In this document: positions 1-8,952 of the stretch, in pieces
Layout: every line of letters begins with the position of its first letter
How positions within the stretch are numbered: position 1 is the first letter of the stretch
Assembly: GCF_001592735.1 (NCBI RefSeq)
Contig: NZ_LUKE01000001.1
Coordinates: 620,001 to 684,000, forward strand
DNA: 64,000 nt
From: Bdellovibrio bacteriovorus
GTDB lineage: Bacteria; Bdellovibrionota; Bdellovibrionia; Bdellovibrionales; Bdellovibrionaceae
Direction: 5' to 3'
Made by a program: the position numbers and the translations under genes
The notes under the pieces: model-generated
What the model saw: the letters and a program-made list of their open reading frames with translations, nothing else
Databases searched by the model: none
Told to the model about the DNA's origin: nothing

Positions 1-543
1 GTAAGGGCCATCAATACGATCGATTTCACCCTTTTTAGTATCACCTACTAAAACACCTAAGCGCAGATTGATGCGCCCTTTTATATTCATCGAGGACCAA
101 TTTTGTAAAACTTGTTCACCCCAGGCTTTAGATTCAGAATAAGCATCCGGAAAGGGCTTCGTGAAATTCAAGTCATAGGGCTTTACTAAATTCAATGAAG
201 AGTTAATGGCCGCCGCCACCGTGCTAGTACTTAAAAAATACGGAATTTTTAAAAGATCCGCGACCTTTAAAGCCGTTCCCATAGCCGAAACATTTTGCAA
301 AGTGCAATCCGCTTTCGGTTTCATCAAGTCATACAAACCTGACATATGTAACATCAAGGCATAATTCTTTTTAGAAAGTGCCGGTAAATTTAAACCTGCG
401 TTCCACTGCGTAAGATCACCCTGGACTTCAGTCGTGCCCGATCGTGATAGCACATCGACTTCGAATTTTTCACGAAGTAAAGGAATGACTCTTTTTCCTA
501 GAAAACCAGTCCCACCCGTGACCAGGATGCGCGGTCGATTCAC
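1..543 (-). CDS. NAD(P)-dependent epimerase/dehydratase, extended SDR (3' end off window)
   Basis: The 181 visible codons begin with a GTG at 541-543, preceded on the minus strand by AGGAG with good spacing. The N-terminus carries the Rossmann glycine motif TGGTGFLG. An extended-SDR active-site motif AYSESK (YxxxK) lies about 145 residues in. Family members oxidise, reduce or epimerise nucleotide sugars or related substrates; the substrate cannot be read here because the C-terminal half is outside the window. The gene starts 11 bases after the stop of the upstream lipid kinase gene, so the two probably share a transcript. The SDR class is clear; the specific role is unknown. Confidence 0.85.
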   Translation of the reverse strand, partial: MNRPRILVTGGTGFLGKRVIPLLREKFEVDVLSRSGTTEVQGDLTQWNAGLNLPALSKKNYALMLHMSGLYDLMKPKADCTLQNVSAMGTALKVADLLKIPYFLSTSTVAAAINSSLNLVKPYDLNFTKPFPDAYSESKAWGEQVLQNWSSMNIKGRINLRLGVLVGDTKKGEIDRIDGPY

Positions 544-554
544 TTTGAGAACTC

Positions 555-1553
555 CTAAGGACGAACCATCACAGGCAAACCGTGATGAATACAGCGGATT
601 TTGATTTCTTGAACGTCCTTCAGAAGGATCTCGCCATCTCCAAAAAAAGTCAAAGTTCGCTCTGGATTCTGGCTCTTTAGACTGAATTCTTTCAACTCAA
701 AAGATTTAAAAATAGGCGACTTTTCAGTAGTACCACGACGGATCTGTAAAGCCGCCATCGTGTGCTGTGGAATCGTTTTAGTTTCAGATAAAAGTAAATT
801 AACGGTGCCATCACTATTCGAAGTAAATGGGGCCGGAAAGAAACCTTTGCCGATGGTTTTTTGATTATTAACCAATACGATCGGCGAGGACGTTTGAAAA
901 CTGCGTTTACCAGGGATACTGACCTCAAGTCCCCAGCCTTCTGGGTTCCAAGTACGAATCGCCTCGGCACTCATCATGGAATAAACCGCGGGGCCCATTT
1001 TTTTAACGGCGTGATAACTTTTTTCGGCAATAAATTGAAATGCCTTACGCGTCGAAGGCGTGCTGGCCAGTGCTTGCAAGTGACCACGAAAACGATTTGC
1101 AAGCTCGGCCGCCTTCGCGGGCATACCTAAGCCACCGTTAGTGAGCATGTAAGCTTTTTCTTCCCCTGAAGAAATCTCGATCACATCGATTTTTTTCTCA
1201 ACACCTTCAAAGATATTGCGAACCGCATAATCCACTCGCGTGGAAACACCGATGGCGTGAGCGAGATCGTTGGCCGTGCCCGAGCGTACTAAGGCCAAAG
1301 GTGGAAGCACGTGAGTGTCTTTGTATTTCATCATCGATTGCAAAACCACGTTGATAGTGCCATCGCCGCCGCAAACGATCAGATAGTCCGTTTTTTGATT
1401 CAACTCTTCGTGAAGAAAGTCATCCATTTCGCCTAACGAAGTGGGTCGGCAAAAGCGTAAATCGCAGCGAAAAAGGGAGTCTCTCACCTTCGCCTCGATC
1501 AAGTCTGCGTTCACAGACCCGGCTTTAGAATTGATCAGTACCGACACTCTCAT
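555..1553 (-). CDS. Diacylglycerol/lipid kinase family protein (DAGKc, YegS/BmrU type)
   Basis: 332 residues. The chosen ATG at 1551-1553 has GGAG about eight bases upstream; a longer in-frame start adds ten residues but has no ribosome site. The protein opens with VLINSKAG, has the nucleotide-binding GGDGT motif at residues 62-66 and SGTANDLA at 92-99. These mark the NAD kinase/diacylglycerol kinase fold. Family members phosphorylate diacylglycerol, sphingoid bases or other lipids at the inner membrane. There is no signal peptide. The gene directly precedes the SDR gene (11-base gap), which suggests a joint lipid or sugar-lipid role, but that is only inference from position. Confidence 0.85.
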   Translation of the reverse strand: MRVSVLINSKAGSVNADLIEAKVRDSLFRCDLRFCRPTSLGEMDDFLHEELNQKTDYLIVCGGDGTINVVLQSMMKYKDTHVLPPLALVRSGTANDLAHAIGVSTRVDYAVRNIFEGVEKKIDVIEISSGEEKAYMLTNGGLGMPAKAAELANRFRGHLQALASTPSTRKAFQFIAEKSYHAVKKMGPAVYSMMSAEAIRTWNPEGWGLEVSIPGKRSFQTSSPIVLVNNQKTIGKGFFPAPFTSNSDGTVNLLLSETKTIPQHTMAALQIRRGTTEKSPIFKSFELKEFSLKSQNPERTLTFFGDGEILLKDVQEIKIRCIHHGLPVMVRP

Positions 1554-1738
1554 TTGCTTTCTCCGTCTAAGTAAGAAGAGCAAGAGTTGTACCCAAAATT
1601 TAAAGCTTAGGGGGCTGGTAAAATAGATCTGTATCGAAGAATCAGGCCAAAACCGTCATTTTGGCACTGATGTCAATTATTTGGACGATATCCGAGAAAG
1701 CTTAGGTTTATCGACTCATATTTGGAAAAATGCCCCAT

Positions 1739-2947
1739 TTACGTCGAACGGAGCAAATCGGGAATCGATTTTTTTAAGAGCTTCATAATAGGCCACAGAC
1801 TCGCGATGATCGTCGCCGCCATTGGTAATAACAGCGCTTGAGTAAAGTGGCTTGGTTGGATGTCTAAGAAGATTATAAACTGCCGAGTGATACCCGGAGC
1901 CGGTGGCATCAAAATCCCTTTTACTAAAAGAGTTTTATCAACCAAGATCGCTAAGCACACGCCAAGGAAACCACCTAAGATTCCCAACAATGCATTTTCA
2001 ATCACTAAGATTTTAAATAAGCGTGAGCGTTTTTCTCCGTTCGCACGAAGGGCACCCATTTCGCCCGCCCTCTCTAAAAGACCGGTCGAAATCACATTGA
2101 AAATCCCCATCGCCACAATCACCAAAATGATCGAACGAATGAATGCAAACTGCGCATTTAAAAAATCCACTGAGTTTTGATAATAGTTTTTATCCAGAAT
2201 TTCAAAAGGCACGGCTTCGACATTGGGATTGGCCTGATGAATTTCTTTTTCCGCTTGGGCCCAAGAGTCGACCCCTTTGGTCGCGAGCGCAAACATCTCA
2301 ACACGGTTTGTATCTAAAAGCTGCTGAGCTTGTTTTAAATCTAAGCGGTAAAAGGCATCATCAATCACTTTTTTTCCAGTAAAAAAAATGCCGGCTACTT
2401 TTAAATCCGCGCCATTGAGCTGGGCATTCACGGTTTGGGTTAAAAGCGTTACTGTGTCGCCGACTTTCGCATCGATACTTTCGGCTAAACCTTTACCCAA
2501 GATGATTTCATCCGGGCCCTGTAAGTCGTGACCTTCGATAAAGTTGAGCTCTGTAAAAAACTTGCCTTCACGTTCCGGAATGACGCCTTCCCCTTTGCCC
2601 CCTAAGGTGGTTCCGCCTTTCACGATGAAAGAGAAAAAAGACACTCGCGGGAAGACTTCCGTCACCGCACTCGAAGAGCGAATGTCTTTTTCCACCTGTT
2701 CAGGATTTTCAAACCACTGCTTCCACGGTGTCTCATGCACTTTGCCGAAGTAATTTTTTGGGAAAACCTGGCCATAGCCGTAATATCCATGAATGACATT
2801 TTCGCGGTATTGATTCATCACGCCAGTATTAAATCCTTGATAAATTAATAATCCTGAAGCACCGAAAGCCACGGTGCAAAGGCTGGCCAGCGTCCGGCGA
2901 GGGTTGCGAAAAAGATTGCGCCAGGCAATTTTGCAGAGTTCAAACAT
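1739..2947 (-). CDS. ABC transporter permease, FtsX/MacB (LolC/LolE-like)
   Basis: 402 residues. One N-terminal membrane segment (after IAWRNLFRNPRRT, the usual MacB/LolC entry) is followed by a large periplasmic domain of roughly 220 residues, then three C-terminal membrane segments (about 268-290, 310-335, 365-390). This is the 4-TM layout of FtsX-family permeases, which export lipoproteins or peptides or act as mechanical signal transducers rather than importing. It follows the ATPase gene by one base, so the two form one transporter, presumably as a homodimer because no second permease is present. Lipoprotein release (Lol) versus efflux (MacB) cannot be decided from sequence alone. Confidence 0.9.
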   Translation of the reverse strand: MFELCKIAWRNLFRNPRRTLASLCTVAFGASGLLIYQGFNTGVMNQYRENVIHGYYGYGQVFPKNYFGKVHETPWKQWFENPEQVEKDIRSSSAVTEVFPRVSFFSFIVKGGTTLGGKGEGVIPEREGKFFTELNFIEGHDLQGPDEIILGKGLAESIDAKVGDTVTLLTQTVNAQLNGADLKVAGIFFTGKKVIDDAFYRLDLKQAQQLLDTNRVEMFALATKGVDSWAQAEKEIHQANPNVEAVPFEILDKNYYQNSVDFLNAQFAFIRSIILVIVAMGIFNVISTGLLERAGEMGALRANGEKRSRLFKILVIENALLGILGGFLGVCLAILVDKTLLVKGILMPPAPGITRQFIIFLDIQPSHFTQALLLPMAATIIASLWPIMKLLKKSIPDLLRST

Positions 2948-2948
2948 A

Positions 2949-3629
2949 TTAACTTCCCTTCTCTATCTGTCCGTCTTTCATGCGATAAACAGACTTCGCA
3001 AAACTGACCAGATGGGAGTCATGAGTTGAAAAAATAAAACTGGTGTTGGCGCTTCTTTGCAGTTCTTTAAATGCATTGATGGTTTTTTCTGCCGTCACGG
3101 AATCTAAATTCGCTGTCGGCTCGTCGGCTAAAACCACCGCGGGCTTTTTAGCAATGGCGCGGGCAATGGCCACGCGTTGCCGTTGCCCGCCGGAAAGCTC
3201 TAAAGGTTTTTTATTGGCGTGATCTGCCAACCCCAAAAGATCCAAAGTTTCCATCGCCGTTTTATGTGCGTCACCGGTCGAATAGCCTAAAGAGGGCAAA
3301 AAGTAAGACGTATTTTCAATCACTGTTAATGTGGGAATCAAATAGAAAGCTTGAAAAATAAATCCGACCTTATGCAAACGCAGATCTTCTTTATGCTTTT
3401 CTTCTAAAGTGGTCACATCTTGGCCCGCAAATTCAATCTGCCCTTGCGAAGGAGAATCAATCAAACCCAAAAGGTTGAGCAATGTGGTTTTGCCCGTACC
3501 ACTAGGACCGACGATGCAGGCAAAGCAACCCGACTCAAGTTCAAGATCAATGCCCTTTAAAACGGGCACCTGTTGCTTATTCCACAGATAAGAATACTGC
3601 AGTCCCTTTAAACGATACAGAGCACTCAT
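2949..3629 (-). CDS. ABC transporter ATP-binding protein, LolD/MacB-like
   Basis: 226 residues from the ATG at 3627-3629, which has AAGGAG eight bases upstream; a GTG nine bases earlier is in frame but would sit against that ribosome site. Walker A is GPSGTGKTT, the signature is LSGGQRQRVAIARAIA and Walker B ends VLADEPTANLDS, all intact. The length and the HKVGFIFQAFYLIPTLTV segment match the LolD/MacB/FtsE group, which energises FtsX-type permeases. It is encoded between an outer-membrane barrel gene and the permease gene in a tight four-gene operon. Confidence 0.92.
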   Translation of the reverse strand: MSALYRLKGLQYSYLWNKQQVPVLKGIDLELESGCFACIVGPSGTGKTTLLNLLGLIDSPSQGQIEFAGQDVTTLEEKHKEDLRLHKVGFIFQAFYLIPTLTVIENTSYFLPSLGYSTGDAHKTAMETLDLLGLADHANKKPLELSGGQRQRVAIARAIAKKPAVVLADEPTANLDSVTAEKTINAFKELQRSANTSFIFSTHDSHLVSFAKSVYRMKDGQIEKGS

Positions 3630-3641
3630 GACGCTCACTCC

Positions 3642-4388
3642 TTAAAGATAAAAACGGAAACCGATCGAAATAAAGCCCCCGGAAAGATCTAAGCTTCGAG
3701 CGGTTCCATCGGCGCGCTTAACGCTGTCTCCACTGGTTTTGGCTCCACCAAAAGTGGAGACATCTTTGGTGTATTGAAGGTTTTCGATTTTAAGCTGACG
3801 ATAGCCGAACTCAACCGCAATGGTCGTGGTGTCTGTCAGAATATTTTCATAACCTAAAGAAGCGGCCAGCGCTGTTCCTGACCCCTTGCTTTCGGCGGTG
3901 TGATCAGAAACCCCTAAGGCGCTGGATCCTAAGGCCGTCATCGTGTATTCATTTTTCATCGTGACACTGGCTAAACCGCCCGCCACAGAGACATAGGAGC
4001 GCGAAATTTGATTGCCATGCAGATTGATTTCTAAAGCCAGCTTAGGGGCAAACCCTAAAATAGTGCTGCTTGCAGAATAATAATCAGCACCCGAACTGGT
4101 TGCGGTGGAATCTAAGACCGAAGGCTTCAAAATCTCGATACCGAAACGAAATCCTAAGCGAGACTTTGAATATAAAAAACCAAACTCGCCGGAATAATTT
4201 TGGCCGATACCGCCAGAGTAACTTAACGACGATCCTGCTTCATTATCTAAAGAAGTAATTCCTAATGCCGAGGATCCACCACCTACGGCAAAGTACCCCG
4301 CAAATGATTCTTTATTGATGTCAAAGACCCGCGCGTGGGCACAGGTCGCCGACATGGATAACAAAAAGATCCAGTATCTTAATTTCAC
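3642..4388 (-). CDS. Outer-membrane beta-barrel protein, exported
   Basis: 248 residues. A signal peptide (MKLRYWIFLLSMSATCAHA, cleavage after AHA) leads into a Gly/Ser/Thr/Tyr-rich sequence of alternating hydrophobic strands. It ends SIGFRFYL, with a terminal aromatic-hydrophobic pattern typical of barrels inserted by BAM. It lies three bases downstream of the AMIN-like gene and twelve bases upstream of the ATPase, so it is probably co-expressed with the transporter. I do not recognise a specific family; the OmpA-like/OmpW-like small barrel shape is inferred from strand pattern only. Confidence 0.75.
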   Translation of the reverse strand: MKLRYWIFLLSMSATCAHARVFDINKESFAGYFAVGGGSSALGITSLDNEAGSSLSYSGGIGQNYSGEFGFLYSKSRLGFRFGIEILKPSVLDSTATSSGADYYSASSTILGFAPKLALEINLHGNQISRSYVSVAGGLASVTMKNEYTMTALGSSALGVSDHTAESKGSGTALAASLGYENILTDTTTIAVEFGYRQLKIENLQYTKDVSTFGGAKTSGDSVKRADGTARSLDLSGGFISIGFRFYL

Positions 4389-4391
4389 AGA

Positions 4392-4928
4392 TTACTCCGT
4401 GATCAGATCGACAACGACTTTGCTGGTCGATTTTTTTCCAGCGACTTGGTAAACGCGCACTTTGGTATTTTGTTTTAAATCCAAAGTCAGGTTCAGCGAA
4501 TTATCCACAGGGTCTAAAGACATCTGCGAGTTGCGAACAGCCATGGAGCCCTGCAATCGTTGCTTGATCTGCTGTTGATTGATACGCGCATTTGGCATTT
4601 GCGAAAAATCAATGACCAGACGTTGAGGATTTTTCTTTAACTCTGCATAATAATATCCCGGCCAGCCCTTCATGGGTGCGCCTTGAATATCACCGACGTC
4701 CAAAACCAAGCGTTCTATTTTCTTTTTGGCATCAGCGGTACGGCGAACATCTAACAATGTGAAACCTGAACCTGCCAGTCCCCCAAAGCTGGCTCCCTCG
4801 CCTGCCAGAATTTTTGAAACCGGTTGAGGCTTGGCGGCGATTTTCTTTTTTGAAGGTAAGGCCGCGTGTGCCGTGGCAGAAAAAACCAAGGCCAAGATAA
4901 GCCCTGAGATACGTCCCATGTAATTCAT
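4392..4928 (-). CDS. Exported AMIN-like domain protein
   Basis: 178 residues starting at the ATG at 4926-4928, which has GGGAG six bases upstream. A signal peptide (cleavage near AHA, residue 22) is followed by a basic linker. A beta-rich segment (about 55-178) holds ERLVLDVGD and RLVIDFSQMP, the RxVxDx pattern of AMIN domains, which in amidases and secretins bind peptidoglycan or the periplasmic face of assemblies. It heads the four-gene operon with the barrel and ABC genes. No catalytic domain follows, so it is probably a binding or adaptor protein. The AMIN call is from pattern recognition and is moderate. Confidence 0.6.
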   Translation of the reverse strand: MNYMGRISGLILALVFSATAHAALPSKKKIAAKPQPVSKILAGEGASFGGLAGSGFTLLDVRRTADAKKKIERLVLDVGDIQGAPMKGWPGYYYAELKKNPQRLVIDFSQMPNARINQQQIKQRLQGSMAVRNSQMSLDPVDNSLNLTLDLKQNTKVRVYQVAGKKSTSKVVVDLITE

Positions 4929-5139
4929 AATCGACTCCCTTCGATTAAAGATACTTAAAGCCTAAATAAGATCGTGCTCTCTGCCAACCCTTTTGCGGCG
5001 CAAGGTGCCCGAAATGGTCACCCCCATGAAGGCATTACTCCTCATCTCAAATATAGACGGTCACACGCCGGTCTTCTTGGGGCACGAAACTTGGAGAAGG
5101 ACTCTCTGTTGAAAGATTTTTTAATTTAAGGAGCCCCCC

Positions 5140-5754
5140 ATGAAGACTTGGGTTGTTTTAATTTTCGCTTTATTCATGACGGCCTGCCAAGGTGATGGCG
5201 GCGGTGGTGGTGGCGGAGCTGTCGGGACAACAACGGTGACAACTCCCCTGACAAGCTGTTTAGACGGTTCAGTCTATTGCAATAATCAGCAATATGCAGG
5301 GATGCCCGGCTTTATGCCTTATCCAGGCATGTATGGCTATGCTTACAACTATATGACTTATTTCAACCAGAATGGCTTCTGTAACTGCCCGCAAGGTTGG
5401 ATCCCGGTTTACAATTCTTCTTACGGTTTGGGCTGCGTCCAATCTCGTCTTTTGATGCAAAACTACCAGGCTTCTTACTTGTATTGGCAATTCCAAAACT
5501 CCAGCTCTTGGAGCTATGGCTGGGCGCAAAGCAATGATTACTATTACTGGTCGTACTATTCAGCGCCAACAATGCCCAATAATTTTGGTCAATCTTCAAA
5601 TATTCCCAACGGCTACTATGGTGGCTCAGGCGGATCTTGCTCTAGAAACCTCACTCAGAGCTGCCTCCTGAATCAAGCAAACACTTGCGGCGCAGGGGCG
5701 ACGTGCCGTCAAGTGATTGCGGGATCGTCTTTGGGCGTCTGCGCAAACTATTAA
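5140..5754 (+). CDS. Cys/Tyr/Gly-rich lipoprotein of unknown function
   Basis: 204 residues with AAGGAG upstream of the ATG. The N-terminus ends in a lipobox (FALFMTAC, acylated Cys16) followed by a glycine run, so it should be a lipidated envelope protein. The middle is very rich in Tyr, Asn, Trp, Ser and Gly (YYYWSYYS-type runs). The ends carry about a dozen cysteines arranged as closely spaced pairs (CNCP; then CSRNLTQSC, CGAGATC), suggesting disulfide-stabilised surface modules. No known domain was recognised. It is a single-gene unit with a terminator-like hairpin directly downstream. Confidence 0.8.
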   Translation: MKTWVVLIFALFMTACQGDGGGGGGGAVGTTTVTTPLTSCLDGSVYCNNQQYAGMPGFMPYPGMYGYAYNYMTYFNQNGFCNCPQGWIPVYNSSYGLGCVQSRLLMQNYQASYLYWQFQNSSSWSYGWAQSNDYYYWSYYSAPTMPNNFGQSSNIPNGYYGGSGGSCSRNLTQSCLLNQANTCGAGATCRQVIAGSSLGVCANY

Positions 5755-5770
5755 GAGTTCGAAATTTAAA

Positions 5771-5800
5771 AGAGAGAGGCGGCTTCTCTCTCCGTTTTTT
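5771..5800 (+). terminator. Rho-independent terminator after the lipoprotein gene
   Basis: A seven-base stem (AGAGAGA at 5771-5777 with TCTCTCT at 5785-5791) is followed by CCG and six T. It sits 17 bases after the stop codon of the lipoprotein gene. Confidence 0.7.
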
Positions 5801-5826
5801 ACGGATATAATATGCCGCATTATCAT

Positions 5827-5869
5827 GGCCCTTTGGACGGATTAAACCACCAAGGGGCCTTTCCTTTTT
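5827..5869 (+). terminator. Second hairpin with T-rich tail ahead of the M3 peptidase gene
   Basis: GGCCCTTTGG at 5827-5836 pairs with CCAAGGGGCC at 5850-5859 (ten pairs, one of them G-U), followed by TTTCCTTTTT. It may be a back-up terminator for the lipoprotein gene. Alternatively, it is an attenuator if the M3 peptidase transcript starts upstream of it; its distance to the M3 start is about 100 bases. Confidence 0.6.
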
Positions 5870-5966
5870 CCCCTAGCAATTCCTGGTTTTCGCGGTCTGT
5901 TTCTTTTTGATTTTCCGCTCTGTTCATGAAAGAAATGAAGGGTTCTTTCACCCCTCTGGAGGCCCT

Positions 5967-8006
5967 ATGAACACGACCAATCCTCTCTTAAAACCCTTCA
6001 CCGCCAAAGACCAAGCGATCCCCTTTGATCAGATCAAAGTAGAACACTATGTTCCCGCCATTGAAGAAGCCATCAAAGTGGCCAAAGATAATATCGCAAA
6101 AATCAAAGCCACTACGGCGGCTCCTAATTTTGAAAATACCATTCTCGCTCTAGAAGCTTCCACGGAGCTTGTTGATATGGCTGGCGGAATTTATGGAAAC
6201 CTTGAGATCGCCAACGCCGATGAGGCCTTGCAAGCTTTGGCCAAAGATATTTACCCAAAAATCACCGCTCTTTCTTCCGACATTTCTTTGGATGACGAAA
6301 TCTTTAGGCGCGTAAAAACAGTTTATGACAATCGCAATTCGATGAACCTAAATCCCGAACAACTTCGCTTGTTAGAAAAAACTTATTTGTCTTTTTCTCG
6401 CAACGGGGCTTTGTTAAATGCGACGGACAAAGAAACTCTTCGTCAGATCGATCAAGAGATGTCTGTCCTTGGACCCAAATATTCAGAGAATGTTTTAAAA
6501 GCGACAAACTCATTTGAAATGATCTTGGATAAAAAAGAAGACGTGGAAGGCTTGCCTGAAGGGGCTCTTGAAGGAGCTGCCGCCATGGCCGAAGCCAAAG
6601 GTCACAAAGGCAAATGGCTTTTCAATTTGCAAATCCCCAGCTATCTGCCTTTCTTGACGTACGCGAAAAATCGCGCGCTTCGCGAAAAGATGTGGAGAGC
6701 TTATGCTTCTCGCGCCTTTAAAGGCGACTTTGACAACCAAAGCAATGTCTTAAAGATTGTCGAACTTCGTGCCAAACGCGCGAAGCTTTTGGGCTTTAAC
6801 ACGCATGCGGATTTCGTTTTAGCTGAGCGCATGGCTAAAAACCCGCAAACGGTGAATGATTTCTTAAGCAAACTTTTAACGGCTTCCAGAGATGCCGGTA
6901 AACGTGACCTGGCAGAGGTGGCGGAATACGCTAAGAAACTTGACGGCATTAAAGATCTTCAACCTTGGGATTTCGGATATTACTCTGAAAAATTAAAAGA
7001 AGAAAAATACGCTTTCAATGAAGAAGACTTGCGCCCGTATTTCCAACTTGAAAAAGTGGTTGATGGAGTTTTTGCGCACGCTAAAAAACTTTACGGTTTG
7101 ACGTTCAAAGAAAACAAAGACATCCCCGTCTATCATCCCGAAGTCAAAGCTTACGAGATTTACGAAGAAAAAACGGGCAAGTACATGGGCTTGTTCTATA
7201 CGGACTACTTCCCGCGCGAGACCAAAAAAGGGGGCGCTTGGATGACTCAGTTCCGAGGCCAAGGACTCATCGGTGGCGAAATGAAACGCCCGCATGTCAG
7301 CATCGTTTGTAACTTCACAAAACCAACGCCGACGAAGCCGTCCCTTTTAAGCTATGATGAAGTTCGTACTTTGTTCCATGAGTTCGGTCATGCCTTGCAC
7401 GGGATGCTTTCAGAGTGTACGTATCAATCTTTAAGCGGCACGAATGTGTACTGGGATTTTGTCGAACTTCCATCACAAATCATGGAAAACTGGGTCGGCG
7501 AAAAAGAAGGTTTGGATTTATTTGCTCGTCATTATCAAACCAACGAACCCATGCCCGCAGACCTGATCCAAAAACTAAAAGCATCGCAAAAATTCCAAGC
7601 GGGTTATGCTTCTTGCCGTCAGTTGCAATTTGCGATGATGGATATGGCATGGCACACGACGGATCCTTCAACAATCAAGGACGTCGATGCGTTTGAAGAA
7701 AAAGCGACGGCCAACACCCGCCTGTTCCCTAAGTTGGACGGCGTGAACTCTTCGGTCAGCTTTAGTCATATTTTTGCCGGTGGTTACTCTGCCGGATATT
7801 ACTCTTACAAATGGGCGGAAGTTTTAGATGCCGATGCGTTTGAGTACTTTAAAGAAAAAGGTCTTTTTAATGAAGAAGTGGCTAAGAAGTTTAAAGAAAA
7901 CATCTTAAGCCGTGGCGGCACCGAGCATCCAATGGAGTTGTACAAAAAATTCCGCGGACGTGAACCAGATACAAATGCCCTTCTTCGTCGTGACGGATTG
8001 ATTTAA
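5967..8006 (+). CDS. M3 family zinc metallopeptidase (oligopeptidase A / Dcp type)
   Basis: 679 residues from the ATG at 5967, which follows a CTGGAGG ribosome site by four bases; an earlier in-frame start has none. The zinc site HEFGH lies at residues 471-475 within FHEFGHALHGML, with the downstream glutamate region typical of M3. The length equals that of E. coli PrlC and Dcp. There is no signal peptide, so it probably degrades short peptides in the cytoplasm. In a predator this could process peptides from prey, which is inference. The gene overlaps the NAD kinase start by one base (TAATG), so translation of the two is coupled. Confidence 0.93.
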   Translation: MNTTNPLLKPFTAKDQAIPFDQIKVEHYVPAIEEAIKVAKDNIAKIKATTAAPNFENTILALEASTELVDMAGGIYGNLEIANADEALQALAKDIYPKITALSSDISLDDEIFRRVKTVYDNRNSMNLNPEQLRLLEKTYLSFSRNGALLNATDKETLRQIDQEMSVLGPKYSENVLKATNSFEMILDKKEDVEGLPEGALEGAAAMAEAKGHKGKWLFNLQIPSYLPFLTYAKNRALREKMWRAYASRAFKGDFDNQSNVLKIVELRAKRAKLLGFNTHADFVLAERMAKNPQTVNDFLSKLLTASRDAGKRDLAEVAEYAKKLDGIKDLQPWDFGYYSEKLKEEKYAFNEEDLRPYFQLEKVVDGVFAHAKKLYGLTFKENKDIPVYHPEVKAYEIYEEKTGKYMGLFYTDYFPRETKKGGAWMTQFRGQGLIGGEMKRPHVSIVCNFTKPTPTKPSLLSYDEVRTLFHEFGHALHGMLSECTYQSLSGTNVYWDFVELPSQIMENWVGEKEGLDLFARHYQTNEPMPADLIQKLKASQKFQAGYASCRQLQFAMMDMAWHTTDPSTIKDVDAFEEKATANTRLFPKLDGVNSSVSFSHIFAGGYSAGYYSYKWAEVLDADAFEYFKEKGLFNEEVAKKFKENILSRGGTEHPMELYKKFRGREPDTNALLRRDGLI

Positions 8007-8929
8007 TGGCAAAAAGTTCGATGAGCAAAATGTCTAGCCCTAAAAGTCGTACCAGCAAACTGGTGCTTCCCGAAGGAAGCGCCATCGCTTTGGTGTACCG
8101 CCTAGAAACAGCTCAGGCGGTTTCTTTAGCGAAAAAGGTTGCCGATCACTTGAAAGAAAAAAACTTTAAAGTGCTCACCGGCCCTGAACAGAAGCTGATT
8201 CCGGGAACGAAGGCGGCTAAAACCAAAGACCTTAACGATGTAAAACTGATCATCGTCTTAGGGGGGGATGGAACTTATTTGCGGGCCGTGCGAATGCTGG
8301 AAGGCAGAAATGTTCCGATTCTCGGCTTTAACATGGGCTCATTGGGCTTTTTAACCGCGCACAGTGCCGAATCGACTTTTGCTATTATCGAAAAAACATT
8401 AGCGGGAAAAATGGTTTTGCGCCCACGCTCGATGCTGGTCGCAAAAATCAATCGTAAGGGAAAAACTCGTGGTGAATACCACGCCTTGAATGACGTGGTG
8501 ATTGAAAGAGGCTCAATGTCTCAGTTGATCAACACGGCGATTTATTCAGAAAAGTTTTTAGTCAGCGAAGTGAAGGCCGATGGTTTTATCGTTGCCAGCC
8601 CTTCGGGTTCAACGGCTTACAACTTAGCGGCCGGGGGACCGATCTTGCATCCAGAGTCGCCGGTGTTTGTAGTAACCCCCGTGGCTCCGCACAGCCTGAC
8701 TTCGCGTCCTTTGATTTTCCCGGATGACAGAGAGCTTTCATTTAAGCTTGATGCCAAGAAAACGCAGAAGGCGCATTTTATCGTGGACGGACAAAAGATG
8801 ACGGAAATCACCCCCGATGACGAAGTAGTATTGACTCGCTCATGCTATGATCACTGGATGGTGCGCGAACCCGATCATAATTACTTCCACTTGCTGCGAG
8901 AGAAATTAAAATTCGGAGATCGTTCTTAG
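8006..8929 (+). CDS. nadK: NAD kinase
   Basis: 307 residues. Makes NADP from NAD and ATP. The GGDGT motif lies at residues 86-90. The second family motif (SPSGSTAYNLAAGGPI) and the VTPVAPHSLTSRP segment are intact. The N-terminus has about 20 extra Ser/Lys-rich residues compared with typical enzymes, so the true start could be a later ATG (residue 6 or 9), but the ATG that overlaps the preceding stop codon is well placed for coupling. recN follows after 23 bases, the same nadK-recN adjacency seen in many bacteria. Confidence 0.95.
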   Translation: MAKSSMSKMSSPKSRTSKLVLPEGSAIALVYRLETAQAVSLAKKVADHLKEKNFKVLTGPEQKLIPGTKAAKTKDLNDVKLIIVLGGDGTYLRAVRMLEGRNVPILGFNMGSLGFLTAHSAESTFAIIEKTLAGKMVLRPRSMLVAKINRKGKTRGEYHALNDVVIERGSMSQLINTAIYSEKFLVSEVKADGFIVASPSGSTAYNLAAGGPILHPESPVFVVTPVAPHSLTSRPLIFPDDRELSFKLDAKKTQKAHFIVDGQKMTEITPDDEVVLTRSCYDHWMVREPDHNYFHLLREKLKFGDRS

Positions 8930-8952
8930 AACGTTCTGTGAGGGGGTTTTAA

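Noticed and set aside
5007-5105. A 32-codon frame starting ATGGTCACC ahead of the lipoprotein gene
   Set aside because: No ribosome site and no hydrophobic or conserved character.
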